From NCBI GenBank assembly GCA_029983435.1, contig JASBZN010000052.1, positions 1 to 7,303 of the forward strand: a stretch of 7,303 nt of DNA, written 5' to 3'. The translations under genes were made by a program, and so were the position numbers. Under the pieces are notes generated by a model. That model searched no databases and was not told the DNA's origin. It saw only the letters and a program-made list of their open reading frames with translations. Shown here in pieces: positions 1-6,880 of this stretch. This DNA comes from Urinicoccus sp. (lineage in GTDB: Bacteria > Bacillota > Clostridia > Tissierellales > Peptoniphilaceae). The first letter of the stretch is position 1; every line of letters begins with the position of its first letter.

Positions 1-266
1 AAAATATCTCCGAATCCACCAAAACCTCCAGCTCCAGCAAAACCATCTTTTAATGAATCCTCTCCATAGAGATCGTAGTTTTTTCTTTTGGTATCATCAC
101 TTAAGACTTCATAGGCTAAAGAAACTTCTTTAAATTGTTGTTCCGCTTCTTTATCTCCTGGATTTAAGTCTGGATGATACTCCTTTGCCTTGGCTCGATA
201 AGCCTTTTTTATCTCCCGGCTACTGGCATTTCGTTCTATTCCTAATATTTCATAAAAATCTCTCAA
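1..266 (-). CDS. dnaJ: Chaperone DnaJ (Hsp40), N-terminal part, runs off window
   Basis: This is the 5' part of DnaJ, the cytoplasmic co-chaperone that delivers unfolded substrates to DnaK and stimulates its ATPase. The 88 visible codons contain a complete J domain beginning RDFYEILG. The HPD tripeptide that contacts DnaK is at residues 31-33, followed by the helix FKEVSLAYEVLSDD. A Gly/Phe-rich linker starts near residue 70 (GFAGAGGFGGFG). The zinc-finger and C-terminal substrate domains lie outside the window. I chose the start at TTG (266-264). No ATG or GTG exists in frame between an in-frame TGA (288-290) and the J domain. The TTG puts the family-typical Arg-Asp at positions 2-3, and an AAAGTGGG ribosome site lies 6 bases upstream (273-280). 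A second in-frame TTG (285-287) is less likely because it sits ahead of that ribosome site. The gene follows dnaK after 103 bases that include a terminator. Identity is certain; the start codon is fairly sure. Confidence 0.95.
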   Translation of the reverse strand, partial: MRDFYEILGIERNASSREIKKAYRAKAKEYHPDLNPGDKEAEQQFKEVSLAYEVLSDDTKRKNYDLYGEDSLKDGFAGAGGFGGFGDI

Positions 267-299
267 TCCTATCCCACTTTCTATCAATCAAATGATATT

Positions 300-328
300 A
301 TTGTACCTGATATGAAAGAAAAAGAAAA
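300..328 (-). promoter_or_regulatory. Possible weak promoter for dnaJ
   Basis: Downstream of the dnaK terminator the minus strand reads TACAAT (300-305), one base from the sigma-A -10 consensus, about 34 bases before the dnaJ TTG start. At 17-base spacing the -35 position reads TTTTCT (323-328), a poor match to TTGACA. No CIRCE half-site is seen here. A promoter would make functional sense because dnaJ lies beyond a strong terminator. However, AT-rich intergenic DNA often yields such -10 boxes by chance, so this is a tentative call. Confidence 0.22.
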
Positions 329-338
329 GACTTCCATA

Positions 339-366
339 AAAAAAGCTCCCCAAGGGGAGCTTTTTT
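339..366 (-). terminator. Intrinsic terminator between dnaK and dnaJ
   Basis: A perfect inverted repeat has 13-base arms (339-351 and 354-366) around a 2-base centre. The GC core is GCTCCCC/GGGGAGC, flanked by A and T runs. On the minus strand the stem is followed by seven T residues, the classic Rho-independent layout; the structure is symmetric enough to work in both directions. It starts 3 bases after the dnaK TAA, so it should end most hrcA-grpE-dnaK transcripts and reduce dnaJ transcription. No plus-strand gene is seen that would need it. Confidence 0.9.
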
Positions 367-369
367 ATC

Positions 370-2199
370 TTATTCTTGGTCTTCGTCTTCATCCACAACT
401 TCGTAATCTGCATCCGTTACATTTTCATCTACTCCAGCTTCTGATCCTGGATTTCCACCTGCTCCTTGGTCCTTATATAACTTTTCAGAAACTTCGTAGA
501 AAGCTTGGGTCAAAGCTTCTGTTTTTGCTTTAATCCCTTCAATGTCATCCGAATCCTTAACTGCCTTTAATTCTTCAACTGCATCTTCCACTTTTTTCTT
601 TTCTGCTTCATCAATTTTACCTTCTACTTCTTTTAAGGTGTTTTCTGCTTGATAAATCATGGCGTCTGCATTGTTTTTCACTTCAATGGATTCTTTTTTC
701 TTGTTATCCTCTTCTTGATACATTTCTGCTTCTTTTACCTTCTTTTCAATTTCTTCATCTGTTAAGTTTGAAGAAGAAGTAATGGTAATGTGTTGTTCTT
801 TTCCTGTACCAAGGTCCTTTGCAGATACATTTACAATTCCGTTTGCATCAATATCAAAAGTTACTTCAATTTGAGGTATTCCACGACGAGCAGGTGCAAT
901 TCCATCTAATTGGAAACGACCCAAGGTAACATTGTCTGCTGCCATTTGTCTTTCTCCTTGAAGTACATGAATATCAACGCTGGTTTGATTATCTGCTGCA
1001 GTAGTAAATACTTGAGATTTTTTTGTTGGAATCGTTGTGTTTCTTTCAATTAAACGAGTTGTAACTCCACCCATGGTTTCCAAACCTAAGGATAAGGGAG
1101 TAACGTCTAATAAAAGTAAGTCTTTTACATCTCCACTTAAAACCCCACCTTGAATTGCAGCACCTAAAGCGACACATTCGTCTGGGTTAATATCTTTTTG
1201 TGGATCTTTTCCGATTAGTTTTTTAACAGATTCTTGTACTGCAGGAATCCGAGTCGATCCACCTACCAGTAATACCTTATCGATATCTGAAGCAGATAGA
1301 GAAGCATCTTTTAAAGCTTCTTTTACTGGTCCTTCTGTTGCTTTTACTAAATCTTTTGTTAAATCATCAAATTTGGCTCTTGTTAAATCCATATTTAAGT
1401 GAAGAGGCCCTTCTGCTGTTGCTGTAATAAATGGAAGGTTGATGTTGGTGGACATAGTAGAAGACAATTCTTTTTTAGCCTTTTCCGCAGCTTCTTTTAA
1501 CCGTTGTAAACTCATTTTATCTGCCTTTAGATCAACACTGTGTTCTTTCTTAAAGGATTCTGCGATAAAATCAATGACTCGGTTATCAAAGTCGTCCCCA
1601 CCTAGTTTATTATTTCCTCTCGTTGCATGCACTTCGAATACCCCGTCAGATAATTCTAAGATGGATACGTCAAAAGTACCACCACCTAAGTCAAAGACCA
1701 TAACCGTTTGAGATTCTTGATCTTTATCTTCTCCATAAGCTAGGGCTGCTGCTGTTGGTTCATTAACAATACGTTTTACATTTAAGCCTGCAATTTTTCC
1801 TGCATCTTTTGTTGCTTGACGTTGAGCATCTGTAAAGTATGCTGGAACAGTGATTACAGCATCTGTTACCTTTTCTCCCAAATAACTTTCTGCATCAGAT
1901 TTTAACTTTTGTAAGATCATGGCTGAAATTTCTTGAGGAGAATATTTCTTACTATCAATTTCAACACTATAGTCACTACCCATATGTCTTTTTATAGAAG
2001 AAATTGTTCTGTCTGGATTTGTGATTGCTTGCCGTTTAGCTGTTTCTCCAACCAATCTTTCTCCATCTTTTGTAAAAGCCACTACAGAAGGAGTTGTTCG
2101 ATTTCCTTCAATATTTGGAATAATAACTGAGTCTCCACCTTCCATAACAGCTACTGCAGAGTTTGTTGTTCCTAAATCAATACCAATAATTTTACCCAT
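370..2199 (-). CDS. dnaK: Chaperone protein DnaK (Hsp70)
   Basis: DnaK is the ATP-driven cytoplasmic Hsp70 that binds exposed hydrophobic segments of unfolded proteins, working with DnaJ and GrpE. The 609-residue product has the usual Firmicutes length. The three Hsp70 signatures are present: IDLGTTNS (7-14), VFDLGGGTFDVSIL (168-181) and VLLVGGSTRIPAVQE (309-323). The catalytic lysine (SSIKR, K70) and the NEPTAAALAYG segment (146-156) are also intact. The interdomain linker DLLLLDVTPLSL is at 360-371, followed by the substrate-binding beta domain and the helical lid. The C-terminus is the acidic DADYEVVDEDEDQE. The ATG at 2197-2199 has a perfect AAGGAGG site (2208-2214) 8 bases upstream. The gene follows grpE after 15 bases and ends 3 bases before a strong terminator. 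It should be heat-induced through the CIRCE promoter ahead of hrcA. No damaged residues were seen. Confidence 0.99.
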   Translation of the reverse strand: MGKIIGIDLGTTNSAVAVMEGGDSVIIPNIEGNRTTPSVVAFTKDGERLVGETAKRQAITNPDRTISSIKRHMGSDYSVEIDSKKYSPQEISAMILQKLKSDAESYLGEKVTDAVITVPAYFTDAQRQATKDAGKIAGLNVKRIVNEPTAAALAYGEDKDQESQTVMVFDLGGGTFDVSILELSDGVFEVHATRGNNKLGGDDFDNRVIDFIAESFKKEHSVDLKADKMSLQRLKEAAEKAKKELSSTMSTNINLPFITATAEGPLHLNMDLTRAKFDDLTKDLVKATEGPVKEALKDASLSASDIDKVLLVGGSTRIPAVQESVKKLIGKDPQKDINPDECVALGAAIQGGVLSGDVKDLLLLDVTPLSLGLETMGGVTTRLIERNTTIPTKKSQVFTTAADNQTSVDIHVLQGERQMAADNVTLGRFQLDGIAPARRGIPQIEVTFDIDANGIVNVSAKDLGTGKEQHITITSSSNLTDEEIEKKVKEAEMYQEEDNKKKESIEVKNNADAMIYQAENTLKEVEGKIDEAEKKKVEDAVEELKAVKDSDDIEGIKAKTEALTQAFYEVSEKLYKDQGAGGNPGSEAGVDENVTDADYEVVDEDEDQE

Positions 2200-2207
2200 T
2201 CTTTTTT

Positions 2208-2214
2208 CCTCCTT
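2208..2214 (-). promoter_or_regulatory. Perfect Shine-Dalgarno site of dnaK
   Basis: AAGGAGG lies 8 bases upstream of the dnaK ATG and directly before it in the short gap after the grpE TAA (2215-2217). It is the strongest ribosome site among the genes of this operon, consistent with DnaK being made in excess of HrcA and GrpE from the same message. Confidence 0.85.
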
Positions 2215-2748
2215 TTATTGAGAAACCTTAACCATTGCTGGTCTTAGTACTTCATCATTTATTAAATATCCCTTTTGTATCACATCAATAACGATGCCTT
2301 CTTCCACGCCTTCTTTTTCTTCTACTAATACGGCATGGTGCTTGTTGGGATCGAACTTTTCATTTAACGCCTCCATAGGGCGAATATTATTTTTATTCAA
2401 GACATCCAGAAATTGTTGATATATCATTTCAACGCCTTCTTTTAGTGCCGAATCTTCCTCTCCGTGTTCTAGAGCACGTTCAAAATTGTCAATAATATCT
2501 AATAGGTCGATTGCTATCTTCTTTAAACCTAAGTTCAGAAATTCTCTTTTTTCTTTTTCTACTCTTCTTTTATAGTTTGTAAAATCAGCTGTCAATCGAA
2601 TCAGTTGATCCTTATAAGGATCTTCCTTTTCTTCTACTTCCTTATCCTCTTGGCAAGTTTCTTCTTGATCTTCTTCTGCAATATTTTCTTCCTCTAAAAC
2701 TTGCTCTTGATCTAAATCTTTTTGCTCTTGATCCTCTTTTTTCGCCAT
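2215..2748 (-). CDS. grpE: Nucleotide exchange factor GrpE
   Basis: GrpE is the homodimeric cytoplasmic co-chaperone that releases ADP from DnaK and may act as a thermosensor. The predicted protein has 177 residues. Residues 1-43 are a highly acidic, probably disordered leader. A long helix follows, carrying the typical TADFTNYKRRVEKEK segment (53-67). A four-helix-bundle region runs through DLLDIIDNFERALEH. The C-terminal beta domain contains FDPNKHHAV (132-140) and ends in the family pattern GYLINDEVLRPAMVKVS (160-176). I chose ATG 2746-2748 (MAKKED), with a GAAGGTG ribosome site (2754-2760) 5 bases upstream. An open frame extends up to 2811 but lies inside hrcA, and its extra residues do not resemble GrpE. 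The gene lies 13 bases after hrcA and 15 before dnaK, in the same operon. Confidence 0.98.
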   Translation of the reverse strand: MAKKEDQEQKDLDQEQVLEEENIAEEDQEETCQEDKEVEEKEDPYKDQLIRLTADFTNYKRRVEKEKREFLNLGLKKIAIDLLDIIDNFERALEHGEEDSALKEGVEMIYQQFLDVLNKNNIRPMEALNEKFDPNKHHAVLVEEKEGVEEGIVIDVIQKGYLINDEVLRPAMVKVSQ

Positions 2749-2761
2749 CTCATCACCTTCT

Positions 2762-3784
2762 CTACAACACTTGAATACTCTTTGAAAGATTCTTTGCAAC
2801 AACGCTAACAATATCTATAATCCAAGGATAATCCATACGCACTGGTCCAATGACACCGATTTGTCCAATCCGATTGGAATCAATTGCATAGGTTCCTGTT
2901 ACTAGGGAGTTTTCATGCATTACTTCATCTTTGTTTTCCGAGCCTATAATCACATGGATTTCTCCTAAAGCTGTATCTTTTGGAAAAGCACCTACAATGT
3001 TACCAGGTTCTTCCATAAACTTAAAAATTTCTCTAGCCTTATTCAAGTCTTGGTACTCTTCTAAGTCTAGAATACTGACAAGCCCTTCACTATAGACATC
3101 TATTCTTTCCACTTTTTTTGTTAAGTGAATAGCCAAGTCTACAATAGAAGTAATGATACTACTATATTTAACCATGTTTCCCTTCAATTGAATATGAAGA
3201 GAATCAAAGCTGGAAAAGTCAACTCCACATAAATTTTTATTTAACTGTTGCTTCAATTCTTTTAAATCTTCTTCGTCAATTTTATTGGGTAATTTTAAAA
3301 TGTTTTTTTCAACAATACCTTGGTCCCCAACCAACAATACTAATAAAAAGGTATCACTGATTGGAAACAATTCAATTTGTTTTAAAATCCTATCTTGCCG
3401 ACTGGGGGCTAAGACAAATGCTGGGAATTTTGTTATTTCATTAAGAAGTTTTGCAGCCTGACTAAAAAGTTCCTCTGTAGAGTACATCGCCTTCTCTAAA
3501 AGCTCTACAATATAAAGCTTATCTTTTAAGGCAATATTTCTTTTTTGGCCTTTCCATTCTTCTACAAAAAACCGATAGGCTTTGTCTGAAGGTACCCGCC
3601 CCGCTGAAGTATGGGGTTTATTTAAATAACCCAAATCTTCCAAGTCGCTCATCTCATTGCGAATGGTTGCAGAACTCACTCCCAAATTATATTCCTTTGA
3701 AATCTTTCGAGATCCTACTGGAACAGGGATTTCCAAATAGGAGTGAATGATGGCATTTAAAATTCTAATTTTTCTCTCATCCAT
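2762..3784 (-). CDS. hrcA: Heat-inducible transcription repressor HrcA
   Basis: HrcA is the dimeric repressor that binds CIRCE and needs the GroEL chaperonin to stay folded, so heat stress relieves repression. The 340-residue product has the usual length. An N-terminal winged helix-turn-helix includes GVSSATIRNEMSDLEDLGYL (35-54) and PHTSAGRVPSDKAYRFFV (57-74), both diagnostic of the family. A GAF-like and dimerisation region follows, and the C-terminus contains the typical IGVIGPVRMDYPWII stretch. I chose ATG 3782-3784 (MDERKIRIL), with AAAGGGTG (3791-3798) 6 bases upstream. Longer in-frame starts, a GTG and a TTG at 3812-3814, are less likely. The TTG lies inside the CIRCE operator and would add residues not usual in HrcA. 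It is the first gene of the operon and is therefore probably autoregulated. The stop is TAG. Confidence 0.98.
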   Translation of the reverse strand: MDERKIRILNAIIHSYLEIPVPVGSRKISKEYNLGVSSATIRNEMSDLEDLGYLNKPHTSAGRVPSDKAYRFFVEEWKGQKRNIALKDKLYIVELLEKAMYSTEELFSQAAKLLNEITKFPAFVLAPSRQDRILKQIELFPISDTFLLVLLVGDQGIVEKNILKLPNKIDEEDLKELKQQLNKNLCGVDFSSFDSLHIQLKGNMVKYSSIITSIVDLAIHLTKKVERIDVYSEGLVSILDLEEYQDLNKAREIFKFMEEPGNIVGAFPKDTALGEIHVIIGSENKDEVMHENSLVTGTYAIDSNRIGQIGVIGPVRMDYPWIIDIVSVVAKNLSKSIQVL

Positions 3785-3803
3785 CCTTTTCACCCTTTCT
3801 TTA

Positions 3804-3830
3804 TTAGCACTCAAATAAAACGAGTGCCAA
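3804..3830. promoter_or_regulatory. CIRCE operator (HrcA binding site)
   Basis: The plus strand reads TTAGCACTC, nine bases, then GAGTGCCAA. This matches the CIRCE consensus TTAGCACTC-N9-GAGTGCTAA at 17 of 18 arm positions; the only deviation is a C for T in the second arm. The site lies between the promoter -10 box and the hrcA ribosome site. On the expected transcript it spans roughly +7 to +34, so HrcA binding would block initiation or clearance. The site would also fold as a hairpin in the 5' untranslated RNA. Confidence 0.97.
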
Positions 3831-3843
3831 ACCTTCTAGATAC

Positions 3844-3872
3844 ATGATACTATGGTTTTGGCACTTTGTCAA
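3844..3872 (-). promoter_or_regulatory. Sigma-A-type promoter of the hrcA-grpE-dnaK operon
   Basis: The minus strand carries a perfect -35 box TTGACA (3867-3872), a 17-base spacer and the -10 box TATCAT (3844-3849). An AT-rich stretch lies upstream of the -35. The start point is predicted near 3836-3837, giving a leader of about 53 bases that contains CIRCE. This is the standard class I arrangement: a housekeeping promoter controlled by HrcA rather than by an alternative sigma factor. The start point is inferred from spacing only. Confidence 0.88.
3857..3865. promoter_or_regulatory. Extra CIRCE-like half-site in the promoter spacer
   Basis: TTTGGCACT on the plus strand lies between the -35 and -10 boxes. 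It is a perfect 9-base inverted copy of AGTGCCAAA (3823-3831), which overlaps the promoter-proximal arm of CIRCE; 25 bases separate the two. It carries the same one-base deviation (C for T) as that arm. It might be an auxiliary HrcA contact or a relic of a duplicated operator. Spacing differs from true CIRCE (25 instead of 9), so function is unproven. Confidence 0.4.
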
Positions 3873-3911
3873 TAGGACTGCTAGTATTTTATGAAATTAT
3901 TTTTCTCATCC

Positions 3912-3934
3912 CTTTGAGGCCTCCTTCCTCAAAG
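3912..3934 (-). other. Hairpin spanning the hemW stop codon
   Basis: A perfect 8-base inverted repeat, CTTTGAGG/CCTCAAAG (3912-3919 and 3927-3934), encloses a 7-base loop. The hemW TGA (3929-3931) lies inside the stem. It is positioned like an end-of-operon terminator for lepA-hemW, but no T tract follows on the minus strand (GGATGAGAAAAATAATTT). Efficient intrinsic termination is therefore doubtful. It may instead be an RNA-stabilising 3' structure. The loop reads AAGGAGG on the minus strand. Confidence 0.45.
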
Positions 3935-5056
3935 ACAGGTGTAAAAATCCAGTTCAACTCGATTTGCAATGTCTCGGCCATAGGATGTCAACCGGTAGTT
4001 GTTCTCCTCTTGAACAAGGGATCTGCCTAAATTTTTATCCAAAGCTTCTTTAAAGGTTTTGGAAAAATCAATCTTGTAGTCTTTTTCTAATTCCTTAACG
4101 GGGATTCCACGATTTAAGCGAAGAGATAAAATAATTTTTTCTAAGAGGCGATCCTGGTTTGTTAAGCTAGTTGATTGAAGGATGGGTCGTTTTCTATCTT
4201 TTATTCGGTTAAAGTATTCCTGAAAAGAGGATACATTCTCCCAACGCTTGTTCCCATAGCTAGAATGTGCATTTAAACCTAAGCCCAAATAATCTTTCAC
4301 TTCCCAATAGGCTAAATTATGCCTACATGGATTTTTTTTAGTAAAGTTGGAAACTTCATACTGTTTATAACCAAGGTCTTTCAAAGCATCTTCAATCTTA
4401 TGAGCCATGGCCCGGTCCAACTCTTCTTCGGGAAGAAGATACCTTCCTTCCAGTACACCGTCTCCCAAAGGCGTCCCCTCTTCTGGAATAAAGCTATAGT
4501 AAGACAGGTGACTAAGAGGAAGGTTCTTTAAGTAATTTAAGTCTTTTTCAATATCTTGAAGGTCCTGATTTGGAAGTCCAAAGATAAAGTCCCCATTTAT
4601 TTCTTGAATTCCTGCTTTTTCTAACTGATTTAAACAAGTAAGGACATCTTCTTGGCAGTGAATTCGACCTAAAAATTTTAAAATCTGGTCTTGACCCGAT
4701 TGAATCCCCATACTTACTCGATTGAGCCCTCTATAAGCTAGAGCTTCAAAGTCTAAGTTTTTCCCAGACTCTGGATTTATCTCCATCGTCCACTCGATTC
4801 CATCCTCTACCTGAAAGGTATCCCGGATTTTCTCAAACAACTTTTCTAGACGTTTTTGTCCCAAGCTACTGGGAGTCCCTCCTCCCAAATAGATGGTTCG
4901 AATTTTTTCTTTAGAAAACTTTTCCTGATTGAGGTCCATTTCTTTAAATAGGACCTGAAGATAGTCATCTATTAATCCCATATTTGTCGTGGAAACAAAA
5001 TCACAGTAGCGACATTTTCCATGACAAAAAGGAAGATGGATATAAAGAGAAATCAT
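3929..5056 (-). CDS. hemW: Heme chaperone HemW, radical SAM (HemN-like)
   Basis: HemW is a radical-SAM family protein that binds heme and is thought to transfer it to target proteins. It was formerly annotated as an oxygen-independent coproporphyrinogen III oxidase, but the HemW branch is not considered to have that activity. The 375-residue product opens with the cluster-binding CHGKCRYC (C11, C15, C18). The following D-F replaces the x-C found in true HemN, which supports HemW. The SAM-contacting LGGGTPS is at 57-63. Family segments GLNRVSMGIQSGQD (109-122) and YEVSNF are present, and HNLAYW (246-251) is the HNxxYW motif of the HemN C-terminal domain. The ATG at 5054-5056 overlaps the lepA stop as ATGA, with GAGG just upstream inside lepA, implying translational coupling. 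The protein is probably cytoplasmic. No signal peptide or defect was seen. Confidence 0.96.
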   Translation of the reverse strand: MISLYIHLPFCHGKCRYCDFVSTTNMGLIDDYLQVLFKEMDLNQEKFSKEKIRTIYLGGGTPSSLGQKRLEKLFEKIRDTFQVEDGIEWTMEINPESGKNLDFEALAYRGLNRVSMGIQSGQDQILKFLGRIHCQEDVLTCLNQLEKAGIQEINGDFIFGLPNQDLQDIEKDLNYLKNLPLSHLSYYSFIPEEGTPLGDGVLEGRYLLPEEELDRAMAHKIEDALKDLGYKQYEVSNFTKKNPCRHNLAYWEVKDYLGLGLNAHSSYGNKRWENVSSFQEYFNRIKDRKRPILQSTSLTNQDRLLEKIILSLRLNRGIPVKELEKDYKIDFSKTFKEALDKNLGRSLVQEENNYRLTSYGRDIANRVELDFYTCL

Positions 5057-6861
5057 GATTCCTCATCATACTTTAATACTGATAAGAAAGCTTCTTGAGG
5101 AATATCGACATTTCCAATAGATCGCATGCGTTTCTTTCCTTCTTTTTGTTTTTCCAAAAGTTTTTTCTTCCGAGAGATATCTCCTCCGTAGCACTTGGAT
5201 AAAACGTCTTTTCTCAAGGCACGAATTGTTTCTCTAGCAATAATTTTTGACCCGATGGCCGCTTGGATAGGAACGGCAAATTGATGTCTTGGAATAGCTT
5301 CTGTTAACCGTTCACAAATCTTCCTACCTCTTTCATAGGCCTTATCTTTATGAACAATTAAAGAAAAAGCATCTACCATTTGTTGGTTAATTAAAATATC
5401 CATTTTTACTAATTCACTTTCTTGGTAACCCTTTAAGTCATAGTCAAAAGAAGCATATCCCCTGGTTTTTGACTTTAAAGCATCAAAAAAGTCATATATT
5501 ACTTCATTTAAAGGTAAGTCATAGGTAATTTGAGCTCGAGTTTCTTCTAAATATTGCATATCTATAAAGACGCCACGACGATTTTGGCAAAGCTCCATAA
5601 TGGCTCCCACATAATCCGTAGGGGTCATAATTTCTGCTCGAACAATAGGCTCTTCCATGTATTCAATTTCTGAAGGATCTGGCAAGTTGGAGGGGTTTTG
5701 AATTTCCAACAGCTCATGGTCTGTTGTCATGACATGGTAAATAACAGAGGGCGTCGTGGTGATTAAGTTTAAACCAAACTCTCTTTCCAGGCGTTCTTGG
5801 ATAATTTCCATATGAAGTAGACCTAAAAAACCACACCGGAATCCAAAACCTAAGGCAGCAGATGTTTCTGCCTCAAAGTCCAAGGCAGCATCATTGACTT
5901 TTAACTTCTCTAAGGCTTCTCGAATTTCTGTATACTCCTCCCCTTCTGCTGGGTAGATTCCACAGTAAACCATGGGAGAAACTTTTTTATATCCCTTTAA
6001 AGCTTCTTTCGTAGGACGATCTTTTAAAGTAATTGTATCCCCTACTTGGGCATCCTTTACCTCTTTAATGCTAGCTGTAATATAGCCGACATCACCTGCT
6101 CTTAAGGCATCTACTGGAATATGTCCATTGGCAATGACACCCACCTCTACAACTTCAAAGGCTTTTTTTGTGCTCATCATTTCAATGGTATCTCCCACTT
6201 TTACAGTCCCATCCATAATCCGAACATAACAAATAACCCCTTTATAGGCATCATAGTAAGAATCAAAAATTAAAGCTTTTAGAGGAGCCTCTTCGTCTCC
6301 TTGAGGAGCTGGAACCTCTTTTACAATCGCTTCTAAAACCTGGTCAATATTCAAGCCTGTCTTTGCAGAAACCCTTGGGGCATCCTGAGCTGGCAAGCCA
6401 ATAATATCTTCTATTTCTTGTACTACTTCCTCGCACCGCTGGCTAGGAAGATCTATCTTATTTAAAATAGGAAGAATCTCTAAATCTTCATCCAAGGCCA
6501 AATAAACATTAGCCAGAGTTTGGGCTTCCACTCCTTGAGTGGCATCTACAACTAAAAGAGCGCCTTCACAAGCTGCCATGGATCGAGATACTTCATAAGA
6601 AAAGTCCACGTGCCCTGGTGTATCAATGAGGTTTAAGGTGTATTCATGACCATCTTTTGCTTGATAAATCAAACGGACAGCCTTTAATTTTATGGTAATT
6701 CCTCGTTCTCTTTCCAAATCCATACTGTCTAGGACTTGTTGCTCCATTTCCCTTTTTGTTAACATCCCTGTAGATTCAATGAGCCGGTCTGCCAGGGTAC
6801 TTTTCCCATGATCAATATGGGCAATAATAGAAAAATTACGGATATAATCTTGTCTTGACAT
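5053..6861 (-). CDS. lepA: Elongation factor 4 (LepA), ribosome-associated GTPase
   Basis: LepA (EF4) is a translational GTPase of the EF-G group that acts on ribosomes; proposed roles include rescue of stalled or mistranslocated complexes and help in 30S biogenesis. The 602-residue product has the normal length. The GTPase domain shows all boxes: P-loop AHIDHGKST (14-22), switch I RERGITIK (51-58), DTPGH (80-84), NKID (134-137) and SAK (165-167). An EF-Tu-like domain II follows, then EF-G-like domains, and finally the LepA-specific C-terminal domain with YGGDISRKKKLLEKQKEGKK and MRSIGNVDIPQEAF. The ATG at 6859-6861 has an AGGAGA ribosome site (6865-6870). The gene begins 19 bases after the signal-peptidase frame and overlaps hemW by 4 bases, a pairing widespread in Firmicutes. 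No dedicated promoter is obvious in the 19-base gap, so transcription probably enters from upstream. Confidence 0.99.
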   Translation of the reverse strand: MSRQDYIRNFSIIAHIDHGKSTLADRLIESTGMLTKREMEQQVLDSMDLERERGITIKLKAVRLIYQAKDGHEYTLNLIDTPGHVDFSYEVSRSMAACEGALLVVDATQGVEAQTLANVYLALDEDLEILPILNKIDLPSQRCEEVVQEIEDIIGLPAQDAPRVSAKTGLNIDQVLEAIVKEVPAPQGDEEAPLKALIFDSYYDAYKGVICYVRIMDGTVKVGDTIEMMSTKKAFEVVEVGVIANGHIPVDALRAGDVGYITASIKEVKDAQVGDTITLKDRPTKEALKGYKKVSPMVYCGIYPAEGEEYTEIREALEKLKVNDAALDFEAETSAALGFGFRCGFLGLLHMEIIQERLEREFGLNLITTTPSVIYHVMTTDHELLEIQNPSNLPDPSEIEYMEEPIVRAEIMTPTDYVGAIMELCQNRRGVFIDMQYLEETRAQITYDLPLNEVIYDFFDALKSKTRGYASFDYDLKGYQESELVKMDILINQQMVDAFSLIVHKDKAYERGRKICERLTEAIPRHQFAVPIQAAIGSKIIARETIRALRKDVLSKCYGGDISRKKKLLEKQKEGKKRMRSIGNVDIPQEAFLSVLKYDEES

Positions 6862-6880
6862 AGTTCTCCTATTCTCTTAT

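Noticed and set aside
312..533. Plus-strand open frame of 73 codons across the terminator and the dnaK 3' end.
   Set aside because: It runs antisense through the terminator and dnaK, has a Leu/His-rich composition typical of a shadow frame, and has no recognisable domain.
1439..2221. Several plus-strand open frames antisense to dnaK.
   Set aside because: They are shadows of a fully conserved dnaK reading frame, and no protein family was recognised in them.
2749..2811. A GrpE N-terminal extension of 21 residues starting at 2811.
   Set aside because: It lies within hrcA coding sequence in another frame and does not resemble GrpE. The MAKKED start has its own ribosome site.
3785..3814. A longer HrcA beginning at TTG 3812-3814 (or the in-frame GTG), adding about ten residues.
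   Set aside because: The extension would be encoded inside CIRCE and the leader. The ATG at 3782-3784 has a well-spaced AAAGGGTG site and gives the standard HrcA N-terminus.
4319..4531. Plus-strand open frame of 70 codons inside hemW.
   Set aside because: It is antisense to an intact hemW with no independent support.
3929..5056. Annotation as oxygen-independent coproporphyrinogen III oxidase (HemN).
   Set aside because: The cluster motif CxxxCxxC is followed by D-F rather than the extra x-C of HemN, and the length and lepA-hemW-hrcA context fit HemW.
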